Shown: one piece after another, positions 43,408 through 52,909 of the stretch
How the letters are laid out: every line of letters starts with the position of its first letter
How positions within the stretch are numbered: position 1 is the stretch's first letter
Assembly: GCF_013340305.1 (NCBI RefSeq)
Contig: NZ_BLVP01000001.1
Span: 186,001-250,000, forward strand
Direction of reading: 5' to 3'
DNA: 64,000 bases
From: Desulfovibrio psychrotolerans
Lineage (GTDB): Bacteria; Desulfobacterota; Desulfovibrionia; Desulfovibrionales; Desulfovibrionaceae
The notes under the pieces: generated by a model
Databases searched by the model: none
The model's input: only the letters and a program-made list of their open reading frames with translations
Told to the model about the DNA's origin: nothing
Translations under genes and position numbers: made by a program

Positions 43408-44664
43408 ATGCAGTTCTCCGAATCTTGGGATTGGGAACGCGCAGAGCGTGTCGTCGCGGAATCACTGGCTCCCATGGAGGAGCACAAATGGCAGGAAGAA
43501 ATCCACGTTTCCCCTGATGGGGAAACAGCCGCCGCCATCGTCTGTATAGATGACGGGCAGTTCGGCCTGCGTATGAATGATACCGTGCACGACAATACGT
43601 TCGACAAGGCGTGGAAACCCAGCTTCTCTCCTGACGGCAAGTTTTGCGCAATTGTGCAGCAGGACGAGGAATGGACTCTGGCTGTGGACGGCGAACCGTG
43701 GGAAGAACGCTACGGCTTTGTATGGGACCCGCGCTTCAGTGCGGATGGTTCCGTCATTGCGGCAGCGGTGCAGCAGGATGCCCTGTACGGCATGTCCGTG
43801 AACGGTGCCGCGTGGGAAACCCTTTATGAAAATGCCAACGGATTTGCCCTGAGCGAAAACGGCAAGCGCACAGCCGCCGTTGTTCAGGTGCGGTCTCTCG
43901 GGCAGGCAGACCCCGTAACCTTCCGCGAAGGCGTCTACAGCGTGGCTGTAGACGGCGAAACATGGGACAATGTGTTCATGAACGCCTGGCAACCGGTTTT
44001 CAGCCCTTACGCACACCGGGTGGCTGCACAGGTACGCCTGACGCTGTATGACTACTCCATCGCCGTAGACGGCATCCTCTGGCCCATGCAGTTCCAGTGC
44101 GTATGGGATCCCTGCTTTCAGCCCAACAGCAGCTCCGTGGTCGCTCCTGTTCGTCAGGGGGGTAAATGGGGCGTCGCGGAAGACGGCAACATCCTCTGGA
44201 AACCCCGTTTCTTCAACTGCTGGCATCTGCAGTACAGCCCGGACGGCAGCAAGCTGTGGGGAATAGTGGCCCCCGGCTACGGCCAGTTCACAGTAGCCCT
44301 GGACGGCAAGGAATGGAACGTCTCCGCTCCGGTGGTCACCGACCTCACCCTTTCTCCCGACGGGTTGCGCGCAGCCGCTCTGGGCAACCACGACAATAAG
44401 GCGTGGCATCTGCTGCTGGACGGCAAGGCGTGGAGCGGACGGTATGACATGGCGTGGAAACCGGTATTCAGCGCCAATGGGCACCACGTGGCACTTCGAG
44501 TCCGCTCCGGCAAACGGTACGGCATCATCGTGAACGACCGCCCCGTCGGAGGGGAGTTCGACAAGGCATGGGACCCCGCCTTCAGCCCCGATGGCACAAA
44601 GGTGCTCATCCGCGGCATGCGCGGCAACACCCTGCTCCGCATCGTTGCGGATGTACCCCGATAA
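43408..44664 (+). CDS. tmcD: Tmc complex subunit TmcD, beta-propeller-like
   Basis: 418 aa soluble protein without cofactor motifs. It is built of about ten repeats of 40-45 residues, each with FSPDG-like then V-DG-x-W segments (for example FSPDGK near 70, LSPDGL near 312, FSPDGT near 391), a WD40/TolB-like propeller pattern. In Desulfovibrio the Tmc complex links periplasmic cytochrome c3 to the cytoplasm or quinone pool, and TmcD is its tryptophan-rich cytoplasmic subunit. AAGGAGG precedes the ATG. It is first in the operon, 14 bases before tmcC. Confidence 0.88.
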   Translation: MQFSESWDWERAERVVAESLAPMEEHKWQEEIHVSPDGETAAAIVCIDDGQFGLRMNDTVHDNTFDKAWKPSFSPDGKFCAIVQQDEEWTLAVDGEPWEERYGFVWDPRFSADGSVIAAAVQQDALYGMSVNGAAWETLYENANGFALSENGKRTAAVVQVRSLGQADPVTFREGVYSVAVDGETWDNVFMNAWQPVFSPYAHRVAAQVRLTLYDYSIAVDGILWPMQFQCVWDPCFQPNSSSVVAPVRQGGKWGVAEDGNILWKPRFFNCWHLQYSPDGSKLWGIVAPGYGQFTVALDGKEWNVSAPVVTDLTLSPDGLRAAALGNHDNKAWHLLLDGKAWSGRYDMAWKPVFSANGHHVALRVRSGKRYGIIVNDRPVGGEFDKAWDPAFSPDGTKVLIRGMRGNTLLRIVADVPR

Positions 44665-44678
44665 CCGTGGAGGCAGGA

Positions 44679-45338
44679 ATGAACGCACTATACAACTTTG
44701 CAACCGGACCACTCGCATGGGCCGCCTTTGCCATTTTCATCGGCGGCTCAATCTACCGCATCTGGTCCATGATCCAACTGGCAAAACAAAAAGAAGCCGC
44801 TTTCATCAGTTATATGAGCTGGCCGTATGCGCTGCGGTCTATTTTCCGCTGGTTCATCCCCTTCGGCACGCTGGGCTGGAAAGAAAATCCCGGAATAACT
44901 GTAGCGACCTTTCTCTTCCACATCTGTCTGCTGGTGCTTGTCATATTCACCCCCGGCCATGAAGTGATGTGGGACTATGCCTTCGGCATCAGTTACCCCA
45001 CCCTGCCGGAAGTCGTGGCAGACGGCCTCACCCTGGTTGCCATAGGCGCCGCGTGCTTTTTTGTGCACCGCCGCCTCACCAACGCGCAGGTCCGTTATGT
45101 CACCACCAAGGCCGACTGGATTGCACTGGGCATAGCCGCCGCACCGTTCCTCACGGGCTTTCTGGCCTCCCAGCAGTTCGGAGACGGGCAGATAATGACG
45201 CTCCTGCATGTTCTTTCCGGCGAGGCAATGCTCGTGGCCATTCCGTTCACCCGGCTCTCCCATGCCCTGTTCCAGCCGTTCGCACGGGCCTACATCGGCT
45301 CTGAATTCGGTGCCGTTCGCCACGTGCAGGACTGGTAG
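44679..45338 (+). CDS. tmcC: Tmc complex integral membrane cytochrome b subunit
   Basis: 219 aa with about five membrane helices (around 10-30, 68-90, 105-125, 145-162, 175-200). Histidines inside helices (for example FHICLL, TLLHVLSGEAM, RLSHALF) are candidate heme b ligands as in NarI/HdrE-like subunits. It would carry electrons between TmcA in the periplasm and TmcB in the cytoplasm, or to menaquinone. GGAGGCAGGA precedes the ATG. Confidence 0.9.
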   Translation: MNALYNFATGPLAWAAFAIFIGGSIYRIWSMIQLAKQKEAAFISYMSWPYALRSIFRWFIPFGTLGWKENPGITVATFLFHICLLVLVIFTPGHEVMWDYAFGISYPTLPEVVADGLTLVAIGAACFFVHRRLTNAQVRYVTTKADWIALGIAAAPFLTGFLASQQFGDGQIMTLLHVLSGEAMLVAIPFTRLSHALFQPFARAYIGSEFGAVRHVQDW

Positions 45339-45359
45339 CAGCCAATCAGGAGGAAATAC

Positions 45360-46679
45360 ATGTCCATCTTGGATAGAAAAATCGATGATCCCGAGCTCAA
45401 ACGCGCAACGGAAACCCTAACGCCGGACCGGATCGAACAGGTCATAAACAGCGTCCTTCAGGGTGAAACAGGCGCACGGCTCAAGGCATATTCGGAAATA
45501 TGCATGCGGTGCGGCATGTGCGCCCCGGCGTGCCACTACTGTGTATCGCATGACATGGACCCCAGCTATTCCCCGGTCGGCAAGGTGGAACAGACCATGG
45601 GACTCATGCTGCGTAAAAACGGCAGGCTCAGTCCGGCCGAAGTTTACGGCATGGCCCAGATAGCCTACACCGAGTGCAACCTGTGCAGACGTTGCGTCCA
45701 TTACTGTCCCATCGGCGTGGACACGGGCTACATCATCAGCACCGTCCGCCGCATCTGCCACAAGCTCGGCGTCACGCCGCTGTACATTCAGGACACCGCT
45801 CACAGCCACTCCGCCACCATGAACCAGATGTGGGTAAAGGAAGACGAGTGGACAGACAGCCTGCAATGGCAGGAAGACGAGGCAAGAGACGAGTTTCCCG
45901 GCCTGCGTATTCCGCTGGATGTGGAAGGCGCAGACATCTTCTACTCGGTCATCGCCCCGGAACCTAAGTTCAGAACCCAGCTCATCTATCAGGCTGCCGC
46001 CATACTGCACCATGTGGGCGCGGACTGGACCATGCCCTCCACCCCCGGATGGGACAACAGCGACATGTGCATGTTCACCGGCGACTTTGAAATGATGGGC
46101 CGCCTTAAGCGCTCTCACTTTGAGGCCGCACAGAAGCTGAAGGTAAAGCGCATCGTCATGGGAGAATGCGGTCACGCCTTCCGCTCCGTTTACGATGTGG
46201 GCAACCGCTGGCTGGGATGGAAAAACCACCCCGTTCCCATTGTGCATTCCGTGGAATTCTTCTGGGAACTCTTCCATGAAGGCAAGATACGGCTCGCCAA
46301 GAAGTTCGAGGAACCCGTCACCATCCACGACCCGTGCAACATCATCCGCGGGCGCGGACTCATGGACAAGCTCCGTGAAGTAACGCACGCCCTGTGCACC
46401 AACGTGATTGAAATGTCTCCCACCCGCGAGCACAACTTCTGCTGTGCGGCAGGCGGCGGCGTCATCAACTGCGGCCCTCCCTTCAAGGGAGTGCGTCTGG
46501 AGGGCAACCGGATCAAGGCGGACCAGCTCCGCAACACCGGCGTCAAGGTTGTTGTGGCTCCCTGCCATAACTGCCACGGCGGCCTGGAAGACATCATCCA
46601 CCACTATCAGCTCGGCATCCATACCAAGTTCCTCGGCGACCTTATCTATGAATGCATGGAAAAGCCCGAGCCGGAATAG
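45360..46679 (+). CDS. tmcB: Tmc complex iron-sulfur subunit (HdrD-like)
   Basis: 439 aa. Two 4Fe-4S motifs sit near the N-terminus: C48-C51-C54-C58 ([14 protein letters not shown]) and C106-C109-C112-C116 ([11 protein letters not shown]). The C-terminal half has HdrD/CCG-type cysteine motifs, with NFCCAAGGG near 360 and APCHNCHGG near 400, which hold noncubane or extra clusters in HdrB/HdrD. It is the cytoplasmic electron-transfer subunit. Gaps to tmcC and tmcA are about 20 bases, each with a Shine-Dalgarno. Confidence 0.93.
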   Translation: MSILDRKIDDPELKRATETLTPDRIEQVINSVLQGETGARLKAYSEICMRCGMCAPACHYCVSHDMDPSYSPVGKVEQTMGLMLRKNGRLSPAEVYGMAQIAYTECNLCRRCVHYCPIGVDTGYIISTVRRICHKLGVTPLYIQDTAHSHSATMNQMWVKEDEWTDSLQWQEDEARDEFPGLRIPLDVEGADIFYSVIAPEPKFRTQLIYQAAAILHHVGADWTMPSTPGWDNSDMCMFTGDFEMMGRLKRSHFEAAQKLKVKRIVMGECGHAFRSVYDVGNRWLGWKNHPVPIVHSVEFFWELFHEGKIRLAKKFEEPVTIHDPCNIIRGRGLMDKLREVTHALCTNVIEMSPTREHNFCCAAGGGVINCGPPFKGVRLEGNRIKADQLRNTGVKVVVAPCHNCHGGLEDIIHHYQLGIHTKFLGDLIYECMEKPEPE

Positions 46680-46695
46680 GGAGCAGGAGAAAGCA

Positions 46696-47100
46696 ATGAA
46701 CAGACGTTTCATCACCCCCCTCGCCCTGCTGGCCGTGCTGTCCCTGGTTGTGACCGGCCTGTATCTCGTCCCAGCGGCGGCACAGGACGACATGACCCAG
46801 CTACGCCCGGAGGCGCTGGCCCCCCTTACCCGCCCAGCAGCCCTCTTCAAGCACGACGAGCATAACGAAAAGGCCAAGCTGGATGACTGCATCATCTGCC
46901 ATCACAGCGGAGCAAACGGGGTGATCACCCCGGATGAAAGCTCAGAAGGCACCGACTGTGCAGAATGCCACAGTGTTGCAGGCGGCAAGAACCAGACCCC
47001 TCTGCGCCGGGCGTATCACCGCCAGTGCATAGACTGCCACAAGGAAAAAGGAAGCGGCCCGACGTATTGCAGCGGTTGTCACGATAAGCGCAGGCCGTAA
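46696..47100 (+). CDS. tmcA: Type II tetraheme cytochrome c3 (TmcA)
   Basis: 134 aa with a Sec signal peptide ending near AAAQ (residue 30). Four heme-c motifs: CIICH (65-69), CAECH (88-92), CIDCH (111-115) and CSGCH (125-129), plus the distal histidines expected of cytochrome c3. Its membership of the tmc operon identifies it as the acidic type II c3 that takes electrons from the type I c3/hydrogenase network. GCAGGAG precedes the ATG. Confidence 0.95.
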   Translation: MNRRFITPLALLAVLSLVVTGLYLVPAAAQDDMTQLRPEALAPLTRPAALFKHDEHNEKAKLDDCIICHHSGANGVITPDESSEGTDCAECHSVAGGKNQTPLRRAYHRQCIDCHKEKGSGPTYCSGCHDKRRP

Positions 47101-47136
47101 CGGCCCCAGCCCGAACGATACCCCACAAGGATCATC

Positions 47137-47697
47137 ATGGAAGCGGTAACACTGACAGCGCAAGGACGCATTCTGGAAGGCACAGCGGAAGAACCTAAGG
47201 AAATCCTTTGGTGCCTCGGCAGATGCCTGAACATTGAAAAGGAATGCACCTTGCGGTCGGTTTTCGCCATGGCCTCGCGGTATCCGGTACTGCTCCGCAC
47301 AAGCCCCTTTCTGGAAGACGCGGCCCGCCGCTGTGCCGCCAGCCCGGGAAAAGGGGAAACGACCCGGGACTTCACGGCGCTGGAATTCGCCAAAACCGTG
47401 GAACTGACGGGAGCTCCCGGAGAACCCGTCATGAATATATTCACCACCCTCCGCGGGGTGCCTGCGCAGGCACCCGGAGGAACAAACCGGCCGGAAACGG
47501 GCGAAATCCGGTTTCATCAACTGGATGAACTGCTCGGCCTGCCGCTCAGACTGGGGCGTATACGCCATGTGGTCTACGGCGACAGAACCGGCATGCTGGA
47601 ATGTGACACCACATTCACCCTGTTTGACCTTCTGGACGGAATCGCATGGGAGATGAGCTTTCAGGGCGGTTCCCAACAATGCAGCCTTAGGAGGTAG
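47137..47697 (+). CDS. Unknown protein of the tmc locus
   Basis: 186 aa, soluble. A CLGRC pair with a third Cys (LGRCLNIEKEC, about 27-37) lies near the N-terminus; no known domain. Segment IRFHQLDELLGLPLRLGRI near 122 looks amphipathic. It lies 36 bases after tmcA and three bases before the universal stress gene, so it is part of the operon. From memory a gene of unknown function holds this place in D. vulgaris. Confidence 0.8.
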   Translation: MEAVTLTAQGRILEGTAEEPKEILWCLGRCLNIEKECTLRSVFAMASRYPVLLRTSPFLEDAARRCAASPGKGETTRDFTALEFAKTVELTGAPGEPVMNIFTTLRGVPAQAPGGTNRPETGEIRFHQLDELLGLPLRLGRIRHVVYGDRTGMLECDTTFTLFDLLDGIAWEMSFQGGSQQCSLRR

Positions 47698-47700
47698 CGT

Positions 47701-48609
47701 ATGTTCAAGAAGATTCTTTTCGCTACATCGGCTTCCCCGGCATGTGACAACGCAGCCAAGGTCGCTTTCGACCTCGCAAAGCGCAACGGCGCCAAACTGT
47801 ATCTCTTCCACGTGCTGGGCGTTCCCAGCCGTGGCTTCAGCACTACGGTGCGCGACCTTCGTTCCGGCGAAGAAGAATCGGTAGACACCGATTACCGCGC
47901 ATGGGTGGAAGAAGAAGTGCGTACAACCTACGCAGAACAGTTCAAGGAATACGGACACAACACCGTCCTGCAACTGGCGGTGGGCGTGCCCGCAACCGAA
48001 ATCCTGCGCTTTGCCCGCAAGGAGGAGATTGACCTCATCGTCATGGGGGCAAACACCCGTGACGATGACCCCGAATCGGCCAGAGCCCGCTCCGTGGTGG
48101 GCCGCACCATGGAAAAGGTGGCCCGTCTCGCCAAGTCGCCGGTACTGATCGTCAACCGCCCCTGTACAACCTGCTGGAACCTGTTCTCCAACATCGTCTA
48201 CTGCACGGACTTCTCCAAGGCAGCGGACCATGCCTTCCGGTTCGCCAGCGACACGGCAAAGGCCATAGGCGCAAAGCTCTACATCTTCCATGCCTTCGAC
48301 ATCACCACAGCCCGTCTTGGGGTCTTCCCCGGTCAGGCAGACATTGAACGCCACATTGAAAAGGCGAATGAAAAGATACGCGAACGCTATCTTTCCCAGA
48401 TGGGTGATTACGATAACTACGCAGTGGAAATATGGGAAGGTACGCCGTATGTGGAAATTCTCAAGTTTGCCCGTGAGAAGCAGGCAGACCTGATCGTCAT
48501 GGCGCACCACACCCGGGATATGGAACCGGAAGAAGCCCCCATCGGTTCCACGGTGGAACAGGTTGTCATACGCTCCGCATGCCCTGTGGCCAGCGTAACG
48601 CGCGCCTGA
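47701..48609 (+). CDS. Tandem universal stress protein
   Basis: 302 aa with two UspA domains (about 1-152 and 158-301). Each ends with LIVMG/LIVMA followed by a G-x2-G-x9-GS/T-like segment, clearer in the second half (GSTVEQVVIRSACPV). Such tandem proteins bind ATP or sense stress. GGAGGTAGCGT precedes the ATG. Its place after tmcA suggests a role in the redox response of this locus. Confidence 0.92.
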   Translation: MFKKILFATSASPACDNAAKVAFDLAKRNGAKLYLFHVLGVPSRGFSTTVRDLRSGEEESVDTDYRAWVEEEVRTTYAEQFKEYGHNTVLQLAVGVPATEILRFARKEEIDLIVMGANTRDDDPESARARSVVGRTMEKVARLAKSPVLIVNRPCTTCWNLFSNIVYCTDFSKAADHAFRFASDTAKAIGAKLYIFHAFDITTARLGVFPGQADIERHIEKANEKIRERYLSQMGDYDNYAVEIWEGTPYVEILKFAREKQADLIVMAHHTRDMEPEEAPIGSTVEQVVIRSACPVASVTRA

Positions 48610-48640
48610 CCTGCCCAGAGCCTCAAGCGTGGAGGTACAG

Positions 48641-49066
48641 ATGGGTGGCCCTTGTATTCTGGTGGTGGACGATGAACTCAGCTTCAGGCTATTTCTCAAG
48701 ACACTCTTCGAGACAGGCGGGTTCACGGTAGTGGCCGCCCGTAACGGCAAGGAGGGACTGGAGAAGGCCCGCACTAAGCGCCCCGCCTGCATCGTGCTGG
48801 ACGTGATGATGCCGGAGCGGGGAGGGCTGGAGATGTACAGGGGGTTGAAATCAACCCCGGAACTGCGGAATATTCCCGTGGTCATGCTCTCCGCCGTGGC
48901 TGCCAAAGGATTTGCCCACGCACTGAAAATGATAGGACTGTCCGCGGGAGAGCTTCCCTCACCGGAAGCGTATGTGGAAAAACCTCCCCGTCCGGGTCCG
49001 CTGCTGGAAATTGTCCGCGGGCTGATAGAGCAGCCCCCGTCCTCGCAAGATAGTAAAACGGGCTAA
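48641..49066 (+). CDS. Single-domain response regulator
   Basis: 141 aa, one receiver domain: acidic pair in VVDDE near 12, phosphorylated Asp in IVLDVMMPE near 54, Ser/Thr in VMLSAV, Lys in EKPPRP near 118. No output domain, so it works by protein contact or as a phosphate shuttle. GGAGGTACAG directly precedes the ATG at 48641; a GTG 12 bases upstream is less likely. Confidence 0.9.
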   Translation: MGGPCILVVDDELSFRLFLKTLFETGGFTVVAARNGKEGLEKARTKRPACIVLDVMMPERGGLEMYRGLKSTPELRNIPVVMLSAVAAKGFAHALKMIGLSAGELPSPEAYVEKPPRPGPLLEIVRGLIEQPPSSQDSKTG

Positions 49067-49088
49067 GGAAACCCCAAGGAGTGTAGCA

Positions 49089-49481
49089 ATGCCGCACAAG
49101 ATCCTTGTCATAGACGACGACCCCTACATCGTGAAATATCTGGTGGATATCCTCAGTGACAACGGGTACGCCACCTGTTCCGCCTCAGACGGGGCGGAAG
49201 GTCTGGAACTGCTCAAACGGGAAAAGCCTGATCTGGTAACACTGGATCTGGAAATGCCTAACGAGTGGGGCCCAAGATTCTACAGAAAAATGACCAAAGA
49301 ACCGGAGTTCAAGGAAATGCCCGTCATCGTCATCAGCGGTCTTGCGGGCATCCATCTGGCCATCCGCAACGCTGTGGCGTCTCTGCGCAAGCCCTTTGAC
49401 CCCAACCAGTTGCTTGAGATCATAAAGGATACCCTGAGCAAAAAGGACGCGACCGGCAAATCGCCCCTTATAGAAGACTGA
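49089..49481 (+). CDS. Single-domain response regulator (DivK/CheY-like)
   Basis: 130 aa receiver. IDDD at 8-11, TLDLEMPN with the phosphorylated Asp near 53, VISG near 83 and LRKPFD near 99 complete the active site. No output domain. It follows the previous receiver by 22 bases, so both are likely expressed with the tmc genes. Confidence 0.9.
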   Translation: MPHKILVIDDDPYIVKYLVDILSDNGYATCSASDGAEGLELLKREKPDLVTLDLEMPNEWGPRFYRKMTKEPEFKEMPVIVISGLAGIHLAIRNAVASLRKPFDPNQLLEIIKDTLSKKDATGKSPLIED

Positions 49482-49508
49482 AACTCCGCAGAATCCATAA
49501 CCATTCCC

Positions 49509-49539
49509 GCCGGGCACCGCATGGCAAGCGGTGCCCGGC
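49509..49539. other. Perfect hairpin between receiver gene and kinase gene
   Basis: GCCGGGCACCGC/GCGGTGCCCGGC, a perfect 12-bp stem with a 7-base loop, 27 bases after the receiver stop. It lacks a T-run, so it may be a rho-dependent stop, an mRNA-stability element or a processing site that lowers read-through into the kinase gene. Confidence 0.6.
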
Positions 49540-49547
49540 ATCCCGCC

Positions 49548-49580
49548 TTGCCCATTGCATACGAATCTGGTAGGCTACCA
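49548..49580 (+). promoter_or_regulatory. Candidate promoter with overlapping palindrome for the REC-PAS-PAS kinase
   Basis: TTGCCC (49548-49553), a 17-base spacer and TAGGCT (49571-49576). The -10 is covered by a perfect palindrome TGGTAG-G-CTACCA (49568-49580), a natural repressor site. It lies 68 bases before the kinase ATG. Confidence 0.45.
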
Positions 49581-49647
49581 ACTAGCTGTTCTTGTTGCAC
49601 TTCCGCCCAACACGCACCTGCAACCAATAGAAACACCAGGGAATTTC

Positions 49648-51642
49648 ATGCAGTACACCATTCTGCTCGTGGACGATGAAGACGGCATACGCACCGTACT
49701 CGGGCTGTCTCTTGAAGACATGGGGTACCGCGTGCACACTGCCGCAAGCGGAGAAGAAGCCCTGCGCCTCTTCAACGAGGTGCAGCCGGACATTGTGCTC
49801 ACAGACATAAAAATGCCCGGCGTGAGCGGCATAGACCTGCTGCGCCGCATCAAGGCCATTTCGCGCGAAACGGAGGTCATCATGATCACCGGGCACGGCG
49901 ATATGGACCTTGCCATCCAGAGCATCAAGCAGGATGCCACAGATTTCATCACCAAACCCATCAATGACGATGTGCTGGAAATAGCGCTGGGCAGAGCGCG
50001 TGAACGTATCACCATGCGCGAAAGCCTGCGCCAGCACACGGACAACCTTGAGCAGAGGGTTACGGAACAGGCTGCACGCCTTGTGGAACAGGAACGCCAG
50101 CTTGCCGCCCTGCAGGTGGCAGAAGGCTTTGCAGACGGCATGCGCACGCTCTACAATTCCATAGACGGTGCAGAAGGCATGTTCAACCAGTTGCCGTGCT
50201 TTGTTTCGGTGCACAACTCGCAGATGGAGATCATCGCCTCCAACCCCCTGTACAAGGAAAGGCTTGCCTCAGGCATCGGGGCACGCAGCTGGGACGTGTA
50301 TCCCTACTGCAGAGGTACTGGCGACGAAGCCTGTCCCGTCCGCAAGGTGTTTGAAACGGGCGAAGGGCAACGCTGTCAGGAATTCGTCCGCGACAAGGAT
50401 GGCAACGACATACCCGTCATCGTGAACGCCGCCCCCATTCTGGATAACGACGGCGAAATAGAACTGGTGCTGGAAATAGCGGCAGACATCACAGAGGTAA
50501 AACGCCTGCAGGAAGAGCTGCGCCTTACCCGCCACCGCTACCAGCAACTCTTTGAGGAATCTCCCTGCTACATCAGCGTGCAGAACCGCGACCTGAAAAT
50601 CGTTGCCAGCAACCGCCTGTTCCGCGAAGATTTTGATGAAACCATGGGCAGCTTCTGCCACGAGGTCTACGCCCACAGAAGCACTCCCTGTACCGGCTGC
50701 CCCGTGCAGCTCACATTTGAAGACGGACAGCCGCACCAGTTTGAAACCGTGGTCACGTCCCGCCGGGGCGAACAGCGCAATGTGCTCATCTGGACCGCCC
50801 CCATCCGCGATGCCAGCGGCAACATCACGGAAGTGATGGAAATGTCCACAGACATAACCCAACTACGCACCCTGCAGGACCGCCTTTCCAATCTGGGCCT
50901 TCTGCTCGGCTCCACGGCGCACGGCATAAAGGGACTGCTGACCGCTCTGGACGGCGGCGTGTACCGGCTCGGCACCGGTATAGAAAAGGGAGACCAGTCC
51001 CGCATTCAGGACAGTTTTCTGGACATACGGCACCTTGTGGAGCGCCTGCGCAAAATGGTGCTGGATATTCTCTATTACGCCAAGAAGCGGGAACTGCAGT
51101 GGGAAGTGGTCGTGGCATCCAGACTGGCGGAAGAGGTCTCCGCACTTGTGGAACCCAAGGCCAGAGAGGGCGACGTTTTCTTCACGCTGGAAATGGACTC
51201 CGAAACAGGCACCTTTGAAGCAGATGCCGGGGCCTTTTCTTCCGCCCTCGTTAACATTCTGGAAAACGCCATAGACGCATGCATTACGGCCCGAACCTCC
51301 TCCCGCCGCCCTGAAGCGGCAGTACAGCTGCGCGAAGTGCGGTTTTCCGTCCACAACTTCGGCAACGAGGTGGAGTTCAGCATTCAGGACAACGGGGCAG
51401 GTATGGATAAGGAAACCCGCGACAAGCTGTTCACCCTGTTCTTCTCATCCAAGGGCTCTGCGGGCACCGGCATCGGGCTGTTTGTGGCCAACCAGGTGGT
51501 GCAGCAGCACGGCGGCCGCATCTCCGTCACATCGGAATACGGCAAGGGCAGCACCTTCACCATAGCCATGCCGCGCAGACTCTCCGAACAGGCCAAACGC
51601 GGCACAGAGCTTGCGGGCATTGACCTTGTTCCGGGGGTCTGA
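49648..51642 (+). CDS. REC-PAS-PAS histidine kinase
   Basis: 664 aa cytoplasmic protein. It starts with a receiver (D53 in LTDIKMPG), then a coiled coil (about 120-165), two PAS domains (about 178-290 and 305-415), a kinase dimerisation helix with H425 (STAHGIKG) and HATPase_c (NILENAIDA, QDNGAGMD, GTGIGLF). Both PAS domains carry clustered cysteines: a C...CPV near 210-225 and C...C-TGC-PV near 342-357, which could bind metal or sense redox. The receiver-first order means another kinase probably controls it. No membrane helix. Confidence 0.92.
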   Translation: MQYTILLVDDEDGIRTVLGLSLEDMGYRVHTAASGEEALRLFNEVQPDIVLTDIKMPGVSGIDLLRRIKAISRETEVIMITGHGDMDLAIQSIKQDATDFITKPINDDVLEIALGRARERITMRESLRQHTDNLEQRVTEQAARLVEQERQLAALQVAEGFADGMRTLYNSIDGAEGMFNQLPCFVSVHNSQMEIIASNPLYKERLASGIGARSWDVYPYCRGTGDEACPVRKVFETGEGQRCQEFVRDKDGNDIPVIVNAAPILDNDGEIELVLEIAADITEVKRLQEELRLTRHRYQQLFEESPCYISVQNRDLKIVASNRLFREDFDETMGSFCHEVYAHRSTPCTGCPVQLTFEDGQPHQFETVVTSRRGEQRNVLIWTAPIRDASGNITEVMEMSTDITQLRTLQDRLSNLGLLLGSTAHGIKGLLTALDGGVYRLGTGIEKGDQSRIQDSFLDIRHLVERLRKMVLDILYYAKKRELQWEVVVASRLAEEVSALVEPKAREGDVFFTLEMDSETGTFEADAGAFSSALVNILENAIDACITARTSSRRPEAAVQLREVRFSVHNFGNEVEFSIQDNGAGMDKETRDKLFTLFFSSKGSAGTGIGLFVANQVVQQHGGRISVTSEYGKGSTFTIAMPRRLSEQAKRGTELAGIDLVPGV

Positions 51643-51730
51643 CCTCCGTTCCGTTACGCCACCCGCACAGCACAGCACAGCGCTCCTGACACACCAGAGG
51701 AACAGCCCCGGCTGCCCTCCGGGAAAAGCC

Positions 51731-52909
51731 CTACCCTTCCGGACGCACAAGCGGCAGCCGCAGCATGGCACGCACGCCGCCCTTTATGCCGTTTTCCAAC
51801 ATCAGTTCCCCGCCCATCTCCCGGGCTGCCTTGCGGGTTGCCATAAGCCCGAACCCCGTTCCCCGAGCCTTGGTGGTGAACATGCCGTCTTCAAGGCTGG
51901 CAAAAACCTCATCGGTCAGGCCCCTGCCGTTATCTTCCACAATATAGCAGACATACCCGTTCACACACTCGGTGTGCAGAATGACTCTGCCGTCTCCGTG
52001 GTCCAGCCTGCCCGCCTGAATGGCTTCTTCCACCGCCTCCACCGCATTGGTGGCAAGATTCATAATGCAGGCATGCACGGCTTCCGCATCCAGCATGGCT
52101 TCCGGTTGCGGTGCGGAGTGATGCAGCAGGGTTCCTCCCGCCTCGCGCAGGCGCACGGCAAGCAGCTCCGCCACCTCCTGCACCGGCTTGTCAGGATTCA
52201 CAGGACGGGGAGAAAGCTCAATGGGGCGTGACAACTGCAGCATGTTCATGGTCAGGTCGCGAACCCGCGTCACATCACGCTTCACCATCCCCCATCCCTG
52301 TTCCAGATAGTCACGCCGATTCAATTCCAGCCCCTTCTCCAGAACAAACAAAGCACCTTCCAGCCCGCCCGCAATATTCTTTATGGCGTGCGCCATGCCC
52401 GCCACGGTCTCTCCCATCACCGCAAGCCGCTCAGAACGCAGCAGCTCACGGGTTCGCTGCTCCACCAGAGCCTCCAGATTCTCGGTGTGCTGGCGCACAG
52501 CGCACCGCAGAGCAATGCGTTCCGAAGCCTTTTGCAGGGCAAACTCCAGCAGGTCGGCATTAACAGGCTTGGTCAGAAAATCGGCCGCTCCCAGCCGCAG
52601 ACTGCGAATGGCCAGTTCCATATCCGCATGACCGGTACTCATAATCACTTCCGTTTCCGGCATGCGCTCCTTTATGCGGCCTAGCACCTCAATGCCGTCC
52701 ATGCCGGGCATGCGGATATCGGTGATAACCACGGGCGGCGCCTGCGTTGCAAGCACCTCCAGCGCCTCTTCGCCGGAGCCCGCCACATGAACAGAATAGC
52801 CCATGTCCGCGATCAGCGCCCCCAGAACGGTCAGAATGCCCGCCTCGTCATCCACAAGCAGCACCGCAGGCTGCGAAGTCAGCAATACCGCCTGCTCTTT
52901 GGCACTCAT
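51731..52909 (-). CDS. REC-histidine kinase, paralogue of the convergent kinase
   Basis: 392 aa. The receiver (D64 in ITDIRMPGMDG) and following coiled coil are close in sequence to those of the gene at 49648. A kinase helix with H174 (GMAHAIKN) and HATPase_c (NLATNAVEA, EDNGRGL, GTGFGLM) follow without PAS domains. Its start overlaps the stop of the upstream di-heme kinase gene by four bases (ATGA), so that kinase is its probable input. It converges on the tmc-side kinase with an 88-base gap. Confidence 0.92.
   Translation of the reverse strand: MSAKEQAVLLTSQPAVLLVDDEAGILTVLGALIADMGYSVHVAGSGEEALEVLATQAPPVVITDIRMPGMDGIEVLGRIKERMPETEVIMSTGHADMELAIRSLRLGAADFLTKPVNADLLEFALQKASERIALRCAVRQHTENLEALVEQRTRELLRSERLAVMGETVAGMAHAIKNIAGGLEGALFVLEKGLELNRRDYLEQGWGMVKRDVTRVRDLTMNMLQLSRPIELSPRPVNPDKPVQEVAELLAVRLREAGGTLLHHSAPQPEAMLDAEAVHACIMNLATNAVEAVEEAIQAGRLDHGDGRVILHTECVNGYVCYIVEDNGRGLTDEVFASLEDGMFTTKARGTGFGLMATRKAAREMGGELMLENGIKGGVRAMLRLPLVRPEG

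Noticed and set aside
46942-48906. Long minus-strand open frame opposite the universal stress protein and tmcA
   Set aside because: The plus-strand genes here have clear domains and ribosome sites; the opposite frame has none.
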